64,000 nt of DNA from positions 62,001 to 126,000 of the forward strand of contig NW_025777425.1 of assembly GCF_021130785.1 (NCBI RefSeq). The letters are read 5' to 3'. A program made the translations under genes and the position numbers. This DNA comes from Homalodisca vitripennis. Taxonomy: Eukaryota; Arthropoda; Insecta; Hemiptera; Cicadellidae. Shown here in pieces: positions 25,301 to 36,600 of the stretch; position 1 is the stretch's first letter, and the number at the start of each line of letters is the position of its first letter. The notes under the pieces were generated by a model that saw nothing but the letters and a program-made list of their open reading frames with translations, searched no databases and had not been told where the DNA came from.

Positions 25301-25751
25301 ATTAAATTTACATTTGTAATTTAAATGTATTATTTCTTTCCTTGAAAACTTAAAACTAATTAATGACAGTCCAACTTATTCCAGGATGACATTTCATAAT
25401 AAAAATCAATATAAAGCTTTAACTTGTAATTTTTAATAAGGTTTTAATTGAGCTAAAAGCTGGTTTAATGTAATAGTAGCCTATTAACTTAAATTTTTCT
25501 CTAATAAGATTAACTTGTAGTTGATTATGAAACAGGCCACAGACAGTTGGTTTTTAGCTTACTCAATTATCTAATGATCATGTTAATACAGTGATGTACC
25601 AAATGTTACATTATTGTAGTTCGATATGTTATAGGCCAACTAATTATATATTACTGGTCATTGAAGGTCATGTAATGGAAAACTATAGGCGTACATTTTA
25701 TACTTGGGAAGCCGAAGCCCCCCCCAAACCAAAATTCTGGGTGCGCCCCTG
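22326..25751 (+). mobile_element. hAT transposon, 3426 bp, with 8-bp TSD
   Basis: Target duplication ATATACTC at 22318-22325 and 25752-25759. Terminal inverted repeats are CAGTGGCGCACCCAG on the left and CAGGGGCGCACCCAG (reversed) on the right, one mismatch, with G-runs just inside. Both features are typical of hAT elements. The inverted copy at 29906-30636 has this site unoccupied, which confirms the boundaries. The element carries a decayed transposase gene. Confidence 0.95.
22841..25305 (+). pseudogene. hAT transposase pseudogene (DUF4371 / hAT dimerisation type)
   Basis: The start MGDKRKASIQNYFKPLK resembles the N-termini of this hAT group. A Cys/His-containing block (YCVHCMLFSKKR) near 23200 fits the TTF-type zinc finger. 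Across breaks the core reads FDINRRPAENEGNFRALLRA (about 23550), then SILADETSDVSTIEQFSLCL with the expected catalytic Asp (about 23780), RGQGYDGAAAMSGKFNG (about 23985) and HCASHSLNLALSNAS (about 24080). The C-terminal dimerisation motif TTSTAERSFSTLRRLKTYLR is at about 25075. At least five frameshifts or stops interrupt it (near 23047, 23317, 23528, 24469 and 24890), so it cannot make a full protein. Domain order and length otherwise match a complete transposase. Confidence 0.88.
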
Positions 25752-26277
25752 ATATACTCGTATTTAACAGGCTCTTCCTAAATAAGAATGGGTCTATTAT
25801 ATTCACAACAGGGACCCTAAGAATGGCCATGTAAAATTTCAGTACAATCGGTTGATTAGTTTACGCGTGAAATCATAACAAACGAAGTCACTTTCGCATT
25901 TATAATGTATTAGGATGTTGATTTCATAAATTGACTGTACTATGCCATTTGGAGGGGGAAAGTGTTAATGCGCATGCGCAGACCTAGCACCGAGCACTTT
26001 GAATCGCTCTGTAATTTGCGATTAATTAATGGCAAAATCGACCCTACGATGTTTTCAATTGGTACAAACATATTACAAAATATTTGCCTGCCAGTTCTGA
26101 AGAAGATGATGAAGAAGAACGTGATAGGTAGGACGACCATGTTGGTTTGAGAGATTAAAAATGTTAACAAATAGAAATTGATTTAATTTTTTGGTATGTG
26201 TTTTAAACTACGAGTTACAAATCATAGACCCAATATGTAGTTTATTTTGGCATTTGCGTGGACATAAAATCTAAAAT

Positions 26278-27958
26278 GAGATGTTATTGGTGAATATAAA
26301 CTTATAGAAACGAATAACTTCACATAATAACTCCATAAAAATTGATCCTCTTTGTTTTTGGTCACAAATTAATATTGTGATTAATATTTCATTCAAATCC
26401 TGTTTTACACAAATATCTAACATTTAAAACATTTTTTCTTAATTGAGTTTGTTCAAAACCTAGTTTTTATAAATTGTTAATACATTTTTAAACCCGTTTA
26501 TTGATCAAATATCTTCTACATGCTTTTGAGTAGCAATTGTCCGCGATTTCGTAAGCAATCTTCAAAATCTAAATCCATAACCTAACTAAAAGCACTTAGA
26601 GCCTTATGTTATTTTTCAAACGTAAGTGAGCATACATTGTAACATTTTTTTTTGTGAACCTTAAATTTTGTAACAGAGAGTAAGAGTTAGATTTTATTAA
26701 CTTTGGCAGACAGGCCTGATCAACCTGGAAACTCCTAATCAGCTGGCTATTAAACAAGCTGCAGCTCCAGCTGGCCAAACAACAATTGACTCCTACTTCC
26801 TGTTGGACTTTGTTGCTTACTGACAGGCTTCACGAGGCTTAACCTCTCTCTCTCATGGCGATAGTTTGAAGATTGTTCAGTTGGAAATTGAGTCTCCACG
26901 AGGTTATCTATAATGTCTTTACCTAAATTGCTCCCTTCCTGGCCCATTACTGGATTGTTGCCAAGGGATTTGTTCGGGGGCGGTTTGTGTGCGTGTCTGC
27001 GTACCACTACCCACCCAGTGCCCGTGCCATACCTGCTACTGTGCCTTCCTCCCTGACCGTGAGCCCTTACGGAGGCGTATGGTTGTGATCTACGTACTGA
27101 TAAGTAGAACTTTAATTGTTATACCGACCAATTGACGGATTACCTCAAAATAATAAGGATTAAACTGATACCAGTAATTTATAGGCCTAGGCTAACTAAC
27201 TTGCCTCCAGTGAAATTGACTTTACCTCGGACTTGGTGAAATTTATGAAATATTTTCACTATTCAAAGGACATTGCCTGTGCTCTACATCACTGCAGTTA
27301 CCTACAAGAACTTCAGCGCATCGCGTAGTTGAATAATTACTTATAAATATATTGTTGTATTGGGTAAATACTGATGTTTAATGTGCTTTGTGTAAATATA
27401 TGTCTAGTTTATGTAAGTATTGTTTGATTGATATCTATGGGTAAAATACCAGAAGTACTAGTGGCCGGCCAAGGTAATGTTGTTTAGTGTATAATTACTG
27501 GTGTTTAGGGTATATTGTGTTGATAAATCTAAGGGTTACCTGTACCCTCAGACTGTTGAGATCCAAATACAGAAATGGTAATCAAACCTTTTTCCATGAT
27601 ATGAAAAAATGTAAAATTACATAATTTTAATAAATATTTCATTTGATAAATGTTTCTTGTGCAATAAAAAAGGCTCTTTTCAACTCGTTTGGGTTTTCAT
27701 TATCAGCCTGTATAACTTGTCATATCTGGCAAAATGAGTATTAAGTGATTAGATTTAAGCCAAACAACAGGCTCTTAGAATTTTTCTAAACTTAATGATT
27801 ACATTGAATGAGTTTAGCTTTCTTACATGTATTTCCTTTTCTTAGATTTACCTTGTATTTAACTCACTCTTAATTTGGTTGGTTACAAGGTCATTAATTT
27901 TACAACATCATCCAGTAACGGGTCTTTTCCTTGTTCTGACTCCGTTCTCCTACCACAC
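26278..27958. other. No gene recognised
   Basis: AT-rich apart from a GC-richer stretch at 26870-27070. An 85-codon frame on the minus strand (26750-27007) spans that stretch and has no motif I know. No splice-bounded exon could be built. Confidence 0.35.
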
Positions 27959-27960
27959 TA

Positions 27961-29822
27961 CAGTTGGAGGAATTTAGCTGTGCTCGTGCAGCCCTAATAC
28001 TACCCTTTCAAAAAAACGAACGCTATCTGTGTGGCGGGTTGCGTTTACGTGCTAGCCGCTGAGATGAAGGCGCAAGAATCTCTTGACTTTACGTTATTTT
28101 CAAAAACACGTTAAACAACAATATAACAACTGAAAAACAATGATAAGTCCTATTATTGTTATTATTTGGTATTCTCTTATTATTTAATTTATAATCACTT
28201 CAGTAATATTTAATTAATTTTTCAAATGCTAGAATATAATTTTCTAATAACAAATGTTACTTACAATGATTGTTTTTTCATTGGAGTTCTTCAATTCCAC
28301 TCAAGTTGTCCTCCTCTTCTGGCTCACTGTCACTGCTGTCTGTATCCGAACCAACTGATATAATAAGGGATTCTATAATATTGTCAATCTGGGGTTCTGC
28401 GGCTGCATAGTCCCTTTCGATTTTCTCTACGTGCTTGCACTTTACTGACCACTCTTCTGCCCATACTTGATATCTTGTCTTCGCATAGAGCTTTAGCTTG
28501 ATACGTAGTGAAAGATGTATTTCTTATAACCACATGATGTTGACTTCGGCCCAAATTAACTCAATGGGATTGAGGTCTGGGTGGTAGGGCGGAAGTCGTA
28601 AGATGTCATGACCCTGTAGTTGAACAGTTTCGTCCAAGGCGTACCGGACATGCCTTTGTTTATATAGCTGCACAAGTTTGTAGAGTTCAGGATAAAAGGA
28701 TATCGTCGCAGAATGGTATTCCGTTTTTTGAAAGCCACAACTTCATATCTTGCTTCCTACTTTTTGAAGTAGGAGCTTTATCCATTTGTATGTTATGGTA
28801 GGGCGCGTTATCGAATACTAGTACTGAATTTGGTTCTAAATTCGGTAACACTTTTTCCTTTATCCACTTCATAAAAATGTCCCCATTCACATTGTCGTGG
28901 TAGTCTCCACTATGGTTGCTTGCTTTCCAACATGTAAAAGCATTGGGCAAGAACCCTTTCTCTCCATCCGCATGGATAATTATTAGTTTCTCGCCCTTGG
29001 AAATCAGCACGTGTAACCCTTCATTTGAGCCATTTGACCAAGTTTGGTTAGATACATGAGACGATAGTATATAAGATTCGTTTAAATAAATTATGGGGCG
29101 TCCTTGTTCCCTGTAATTTTTCAACGCTCTCAAGTATGTTATCCTCTTCTCTCGGATTTCTAGCTTTTCAATTATAATTTCCTATTCTTTACCGTCCTTC
29201 TCCAAGTAAATTCCAGGTCCTTTAATACCCACCTAAAACTTTTCTCACAACCCTGGAAATATATTTTGTCCCTTAGCGCCTCCCTCAAAAGTTTTGCAGT
29301 CGGTATTCGATGTTCTTCAACATGGAGGTTGTCAACTATTCTACGTCGTTGACGGTTTAGTAAAAACTTGCCTCACACATGTTACTAACCTTCAACTTGT
29401 TAAGTTAACTGTTTATTTTAGTCACAACTCGCTCTGACACTCCAGTTGCTGCAGCAGTTCTTTGGCGAGCCTTTGACAACGGAATTTTAACAGTTTGATG
29501 GTCTGCCTCTTCCTTCATAAATGTATAAACATTACTCACAATTTCGCGAGCCTGACTATGAATAGGCTTTTGACTTTTGACTTTAACTCAACAGACATTA
29601 TCGGTAAAAGCGAAGCACAAGCTACACTCAGCACTGTCACAAAACAGACTGATTGTAGCGAGTGCGATGAGTTATTTGGGTCAATACGATTCCTGAAAGG
29701 AGGGTTTTAACCATGAGTCAAAGGAAATGTTTTCGGGACGCAGCGCATAATGCTACCCCACCACCCCTCCCGTCCATCACCACACACTCCAGGTCACGCG
29801 CACAGCTAAAGTCCTCGAACTG
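27961..29822 (-). mobile_element. DDE_3-type transposon, 1862 bp, TA target sites
   Basis: The ends are 26-bp inverted repeats with 3 mismatches (CAGTTGGAGGAATTTAGC on the left, CAGTTCGAGGACTTTAGC reversed on the right). They are flanked by TA at 27959-27960 and 29823-29824. The TA target and the DDE_3 protein place it in the IS630-Tc1-mariner group. The left end is identical to the terminal repeat at 1636-1661. Confidence 0.88.
28278..29598 (-). pseudogene. DDE_3 (IS630/Tc1-like) transposase pseudogene
   Basis: On the minus strand a start at 29598 leads, after an early frame break, to a helix-turn-helix-like region (REIVSNVYTFMKEE; ARQRTAAATGVSERVVTKI). The catalytic region at 29133-28687 contains LHVLISKGEKLIIIHADGE, the second-Asp block VLVFDNAPYHN, and after a one-base break near 28695 the Glu block LRLPPYHPDLNPIELIW. 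The first catalytic position reads YLNESY where relatives have YLDExY, so Asp is replaced by Asn. The protein ends in an acidic tail with SGIEELQ, matching the SGIEELI end of the copy at 59075. I count about 82 residues between the second Asp and the Glu. Stops also occur in the N-terminal half (29200-29400). Confidence 0.85.
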
Positions 29823-29905
29823 TACTACTGGAAACAAGGTGGTGCCCTCGGATAGTACCGTTAACAGTTAACTCTACTACGCCGTTAACTTGTGAAAACC
29901 AAACC

Positions 29906-30636
29906 ATTTTAGATTTTATGTCCACGCAAATGCCAAAATAAACTACATATTGGGTCTATGATTTGTAACTCGTAGTTTAAAACACATACCAAAAAATTAA
30001 ATCAATTTCTATTTGTTAACATTTTTAATCTCTCAAACCAACATGGTCGTCCTACCTATCACGTTCTTCTTCATCATCTTCTTCAGAACTGGCAGGCAAA
30101 TATTTTGTAATATGTTTGTACCAATTGAAAACATCGTAGGGTCGATTTTGCCATTAATTAATCGCAATATATTACAGAGCGATTCAAAGTGCTCGGTGCT
30201 AGGTCTGCGCATGCGCATTAACACTTTCCCCCTCCAAATGGCATAGTACAGTCAATTTATGAAATCAACATCCTAATACATTATAAATGCGAAAGTGACT
30301 TCGTTTGTTTTGATTTCACGCGTAAATTAATCAACCGATTGTACTGAAATTTTACATGGCCATTCTTAGGGTCCCTGTTGTGAATATAATAGACCCATTC
30401 TTATTTAGGAAGAGCCTGTTAAATACGAGTATATTATTAACTTTTCTGTGTAAATATTGTTTTATGACACCACAACCATATGTTTTCATTAATTTAATGA
30501 ATATTTTCAATTTGTTAACATTTATAGTGTGAAAGCATAGAGAAAGCTAGATAGTAATAACACTTCTTATTTCAACCTTTTCTGTAACGTTGTTGAGCAC
30601 AGAGTAAGAAAATATCCACATCAGAAAATTAAATGC
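29906..30636 (-). repeat. Right copy of the 0.73-kb inverted duplication, with 21-bp TSD
   Basis: The segment is flanked by a perfect 21-bp direct repeat beginning TTAACTTGTGAAAACC at 29885-29905 and 30637-30657. It is a reverse-oriented copy of 22116-26277 without the hAT. It has no terminal inverted repeats and no poly(A). A duplication this long is typical of target-primed reverse transcription, which suggests retroposition of a transcript from the left locus or a shared LINE source. Confidence 0.88.
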
Positions 30637-30779
30637 TTAACTTGTGAAAACCAAACCTCCCCTTCCCACCCCCCCTAGACTGAGCAAACTGGGACCGCTA
30701 CAACATCAAAGCACAAGGTGTTCATGCATCCGGTTATGAGGTAAATTTGTAAACGACTTTTACTTCAGGTTTTTGAGCG

Positions 30780-32902
30780 TATATATATATAGAATTTCTA
30801 GATCAAATTATATGTACGTTTCACGCCAAAGATAAGTTTGCTTTGTTGTCCCAATAAAAAGATATTACCTATGTCTGGGAAACCTACTTCTGAGAAAAAG
30901 GGTTCATTTCCAGTCTATGTAATCTAGTTCCTGTCTAAGATATTTCCAGTACCATAGTAGAGTTTGCTTTGTATGCAGGACAGTATATATACATACTTAG
31001 AACTCAGAACCCTATTTCGGCCAAAAAGTGTCTTCTTCCAGCATGAAATTCATTTTCGGTCTAATGTATTTACAATGTTACATTTCAGCCTGTTCTTACC
31101 ACCATCAACAAAATATATAAACATTTAGGCTTCGGAAACCTATTTAGGTAAAAATATCGTCTAATTCTGGTTCTTGTAATCTATTTTCGATTTAAGATAT
31201 CTACAGTGCCAATATTGAGTTTACCCTCTGCCGATGAAGAAAATATAGGCTACATATATACATAGGACTAAAGAGTCCTACTACGTTTAAAAAGCATTTA
31301 CTTACCCGGTATATGACGAAAGTCCTTACTAAGTTCATACAACACTTCAAAATAATAGTATCTAATAACTTTGGCGGTACGGTTCTTGTTGTTTTTCAGA
31401 CTGTAGTTTAAGAAAGAATAGAAAGTTGAACATAATAGTGTTCATTTCTGTTTTTCCTGCAACGGTAAAAGTGCCATATCACAATATCAAGGATGTACCA
31501 GTCTTGAGTACCTTGCTGTTTTAAAATCGTCACTGGTGCAATTTGGAGCAAAAGTTAGTAACTTTGTCTATAACACCTGCATTACACTGATGAAGCACTG
31601 TGTGTTTAATATTTTCAAAGATTTAATCGTAAATAATTGTTTTAGTCTCTTTGAAGAACTTCAGCCGAATTTGTCAACAGCTGTATAGTGTCAGTTAAAA
31701 TGGGATTTTTAAACATAAGTATTTACATTATTTTCAAAGTTCTGAAGTGTTCCGGGACATTTGTCTGACTTTTCTCTTTTAAAAAATCTTCCTCGGGCTT
31801 CAACAAATATTTAAAAAATATTTGGCCGAATCGGTCAGACATTCCCGAGATTAGCGCTTAGATTTAGCGACTAATTTTTATTTACAAAACTAGCTGTTAT
31901 CCGCTACTTCACACGTAATTTTCAAAATTGAAGTCCTTATGTTTCTTAGTAAAATCAGTTATCATTTAATATGATGGAATACTATGAAAATGTTCAAACA
32001 TGAGTAGTCGTAGATCAAGTACACATTATTTCAGTGTTTATGGTTTAGAGTATCGGAGTAACAAAACTCATATCATATTTTGCATGCGTAGGAGCATTTC
32101 TGGTTCCAAATAATTATATTTCCAGCGCTATAGCTGTGTCAGGTTTATTTTCCCGATACAAAGTACAAATAAATAGGTTTGTTTTGACCACAGTAGGTTT
32201 CGGTCAAAAAGAGTTCACTTCTAGCCCTTTCATTTACTTCCGGTCTAGGATATTTTCAGTGCCATGGTAGAGTTTACCTTATCCCGGGGAGGAAAAATAT
32301 ATATATGTAGGACTTGGAAGCCAATTACGGTCCAGGGGGGAATCCTGTATACTTGTTGTTTACACCAGGCATACGAGGTAAATTCTTATTAAGTTCATGC
32401 AACTTTCTAAAATAATCATTTATAAGGTTTTTGCTTTGTGAAATATTGTTCTTTTTAGGACTGTAAACGTATGTGAAAATATTCACAGCTTTATTCATTA
32501 AGGTTGGTTTTATAACAGTGTTGGAATAACATTTACAATGTATTATATTTTTTAAATTCGTCTCTGGTGCAATCTCGAGTTAGGTATTGACCTTGTATGT
32601 GTTATCTGCATTACACTACTGATTAGGCATTGTACAATTAATGCATATTTTTGTACAATTTAAATATAAACAGATGTTTCAACCGATTTGTCGAAATTCA
32701 CCTGAAAGTGCTAGCAACTGTTTAAGTAGCAATTAAATTTGATAAAAAAAACATAAATACTACAATTTGTTCAGAGTTTCAAAATATTCCAGGTAAAATT
32801 TATCCTTCCTCTCCATAAAAATAATTAGCCAAATATACTGGCCGTTCTTGTAATAATCGCTTAGTAACACATTTTGTGAATAATTTTTATCCATAAGATA
32901 AT
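30780..32902 (+). repeat. Two R2 repeat copies in tandem, with internal sub-repeats
   Basis: One copy runs to about 31885 (ending AGATTAGCGCTTAG...TTTTTATTTAC). A second begins at once with AAACTAGCTGTTATCCGC and ends about 32902. Inside them a block of roughly 100-150 bp recurs (AGATATTTCCAGTACCATAG, AGAGTTTGCTTTGT, then GAAACCTACTTC and AAAAAG), so the family has an internal tandem structure. No protein is encoded. Confidence 0.6.
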
Positions 32903-33627
32903 CTATACAAAATCAATAAGAATTTAAGAGCTGATTGGCATTATTTTTAGTCACACGTTTTTTGCCTTCCTTGTGAAGTTGTATCTAAAGGATAAAAAGG
33001 TTTTACAGTAGTGTTTGTTCCTCCTATAATAGAACAAATTCATTTCTGTCCGCGAGATATGTCGAAAACATATTAATTTATGCACCTAATAATTGCATGA
33101 AACTTCATTTCTACATAGGAAATACTTATTCGATGGTGGCGCATGTCACTTTATGGACTTTGGTAAGCGTTAGCGAATAACAATGCACTGGTCTTATGTG
33201 TAATCATAATGTCAACGAGAGAATAAGTAGAATGAATAAGTTTGTAAACAAACCGAATCAATCATATGACAATATTTTAACGAGGAATAACTATATTTTT
33301 ATATAGTACAACTATTTTATTTATCCTTAGATAAGTAAATTTATGAATAATATAGATTACAAGAAACATCGGAATGTATATTTTAAAAGCCGGTGACAGT
33401 ATTTGATTTCAGCCCACTCCTGTTGCCCTCCTTAGTTCATCGGCACTGTTATTACTTTAAAACTTAAGTAATTTCACAAACCGTAAATATATATATAGTG
33501 GTAAGATAATCCCGAAAAAGAATTCCTATGTAGGAAATTTTTGCTCCAACTTCTCATTTGTTCTAAATGCCCTGAATTATTACTCTTATTATGAAGTTAA
33601 CGCCATAAATTAATCCTCTGATTACAG
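32903..33627. other. Presumed intron or upstream region of the repeat-BTB gene
   Basis: AT-rich. It contains a weak relative of the CTGTCCGC repeat at 33040-33170. A polypyrimidine-poor but usable 3' splice site, ATTACAG, ends at 33627. I could not find the upstream exon or promoter. Confidence 0.4.
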
Positions 33628-36600
33628 GTCAAGTTTTGAAGCCTCAGAACCCACTTCGATTAATGGAAATAGATCTTCTGAACCCAATGAGACTGATGTC
33701 AATGCAGAGGCAGAACACACATCACCAGAGATGCCAGAGTCTGCGAACCAGTCCATCCGTGATAGATTCACTTTACGTAATCTCTTGACTTCATTGTCTA
33801 TTGTGCTTCACGCTATCCAACTGATTCTATCACCGATTATCCGCCGTTTGAATACTGCTCAGAATAAAAGTTCTGAATCCAGTTCGACATTTCAGAACCA
33901 AGATTCCGATGAGGATAACACTAATACTGACCCAGATCTTACCTCTCAGGCATATGTGGCTCCAGAGACTAAAAAAGCAACAGTACATGATGAAGCAGAC
34001 AATCAAGCCTCTGATAAAATTGAGACTTCAGATACACCAGAAATTAGACTACACTATAATGTTAAGAATCAAACCTCTGAACCAGGTATGTCCCCTCAGA
34101 GTCAAAGACCCCCAGAGCATGATGAGACTAAAAATCAAATCTCTAACTCAAGTGTGGCTCCTGAGAGTCAAACACCAGTGCAAGATGATGCTGACAATCA
34201 AACCACTGAGGTAGGTAGGTGTGGTTGCTCAGAGTCAAGAAACATCAATGCATGTTGAGGCTTAGAATCAAACCTCTGAGTCAAGTGTAGCTCCTGTGAG
34301 TCAAACACCAGTGCAAGATGATGCTGACAATCAAACCTCTGAGGTAGGTGAGGTTGCTGAGCGTCAAGAAACACCAGTTCATGATGAGGCTGAGAATCAA
34401 ATCTCTAACTCAAGTGTGGCTCCTGAGAGTCAAACACCAGTGCAAGATGATGCTGACAATCGAACCTCTGAGGTAGGTGTGGTTGCTCAGAGTCAAGAAA
34501 CACCAATGCATGTTGAGGCTGAGAATCAAACCTCTGAGTCAAGTGTAGCTCCTGTGAGTCAAACACCAGTGCAAGATGATGCTGACAATCAAACCTCTGA
34601 GGTAGGTGAGGTTGCTGAGCGTCAAGAAACACCAGTTCATGATGAGGCTGAGAATCAAACCTCTGAGCCAGGTTTAGCTCCTGTGAGTCAAACACCAGTG
34701 CAAGATGATGCTGACAATCAAACCTCTGAGGTAAGTGTGGTTGCTCAGAGTCAAGAAACACCCAATGCATGTTGAGGCTGAGAATCAAACCTCTGAGTCA
34801 AGTGTAGCTCCTGTGAGTCAAACACCAGTGCAAGATGATGCTGACAACCAAACCTCTGAGGTAGGTGTGGTTGCTCAGAGTCAAGAAACACCAATGCATG
34901 TTGAGGCTGAGAATCAAACCTCTGAGTCAAGTGTAGCTCCTGTGAGTCAAACACCAGTGCAAGATGATGCTGACAATCAAACCACTGAGGTAGGTGTGGT
35001 TGCTCAAAGTCAAGAAACACCAATGCATGTTGAGGCTGAGAATCAAAACCTCTGAGTCAAGTGTAGCTCCTGTGAGTCAAACACCAATGCAAGATGATGC
35101 TGACAATCAAACCTCTGAGGTAGGTGAGGTTGCTGAGCGTCAAGAAACACCAGTTCATGATGAGGCTGAGAATCAAATCTCTAACTCAAGTGTGGCTCCT
35201 GAGAGTCAAACACCAGTGCAAGATGATGCTGACAATCAAACCTCTGAGGTAAGTGTGGTTGCTCAGAGTCAAGAAACACCAATGCATGTTGAGGCTGAGA
35301 ATCAAACCTCTGAGTCAAGTGTAGCTCCTGTGAGTCAAACACCAGTGCAAGATGATGCTGACAATCAAACCTCTGAGGTAGGTGTGGTTGCTCAGAGTCA
35401 AGAAACACCAATGCATGTTGAGGCTGAGAATCAAACCTCTGAGTCAAGTGTAGCTCCTGTGAGTCAAACACCAGTGCAAGTTGATGCTGACAATCAAACC
35501 TCCGAGGTAGGTGTGGTTGCTCAGAGTCAAGAAACACTAATGCATGTTGAGGCTGAGAATCAAACCTCTGAGTCAAGTGTAGCTCCTGTGAGTCAAACAC
35601 CAGTGCAAGATGATGCTGACAATCAAACCTCTGAGGTAGGTGAGGTTGCTGAGCGTCAAGAAACACCAGTTCATGATGAGGCTGAGAATCAAATCTCTAA
35701 CTCAAGTGTGGCTCCTGAGAGTCAAACACCAGTGCAAGATGATGCTGACAATCAAACCTCCGAGGTAGGTGTGGTTGCTCAGAGTCAAGAAACACCAATG
35801 CATGTTGAGGCTGAGAATCAAACCTCTGAGTCAAGTGTAGCTCCTGTGAGTCAAACACCAGTGCAAGATGATGCTGACAATCAAACCTCTGAGGTAGGTG
35901 AGGTTGCTGAGCGTCAAGAAACACCAGTTCATGATGAGGCTGAGAATCAAATCTCTAACTCAAGTGTGGCTCCTGAGAGTCAAACACCAGTGCAAGATGA
36001 TGCTGACAATCAAACCTCTGAGGTAGGTGTGGTTGCTCAGAGTCAAGAAACACCAATGCATGTTGAGGCTGAGAATCAAACCTCTGAGTCAAGTGTAGCT
36101 CCTGTGAGTCAAACACCAGTGCAAGATGATGCTGACAATCAAACCTCTGAGGTAGGTGAGGTTGCTGAGCGTCAAGAAACACCAGTTCATGATGAGGCTG
36201 AGAATCAAATCTCTAACTCAAGTGTGGCTCCTGAGAGTCAAACACCAGTGCAAGATGATGCTGACAATCAAACCTCTGAGGTAGGTGTGGTTGCTCAGAG
36301 TCAAGAAACACCAATGCATGTTGAGGCTGAGAATCAAACCTCTGAGTCAAGTGTAGCTCCTGTGAGTCAAACACCAGTGCAAGATGATGCTGACAATCAA
36401 ACCTCTGAGGTAGGTGTGGTTGCTCAGAGTCAAGAAACACCAATGCATGTTGAGGCTGAGAATCAAACCTCTGAGTCAAGTGTAGCTCCTGTGAGTCAAA
36501 CACCAGTGCAAGATGATGCTGACAATCAAACCTCTGAGGTAGGTGTGGTTGCTCAGAGTCAAGAAACACCAATGCATGTTGAGGCTGAGAATCAAACCTC

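Larger units (their letters stand above)
21674..25920 (+). repeat. R1 interspersed repeat interrupted by a hAT element
   Basis: Head (CAGTTATGCGCAGCTTCGCACGC) at 21674, body to 22325, and tail from 25760 to about 25920 (AACAGGCTCTTCC, GGGACCCTAAGAA). Removing 22326-25759 restores a continuous R1 sequence matching the inverted copy at 30250-30636. Confidence 0.75.
22116..26277 (+). repeat. Left copy of a 0.73-kb inverted duplication
   Basis: 22116-22325 joined to 25760-26277 matches 29906-30636 in reverse orientation almost perfectly. I noted one 3-bp indel and very few substitutions. The left copy has since received the hAT insertion. The short mirror-image open frames in the two copies are products of this duplication. 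Confidence 0.9.

Noticed and set aside
25940..30246. Matching 62-77-residue frames at 25940-26170 and 30013-30246 as conserved genes
   Set aside because: They lie in the recent inverted duplication, so their similarity is not evidence of selection.
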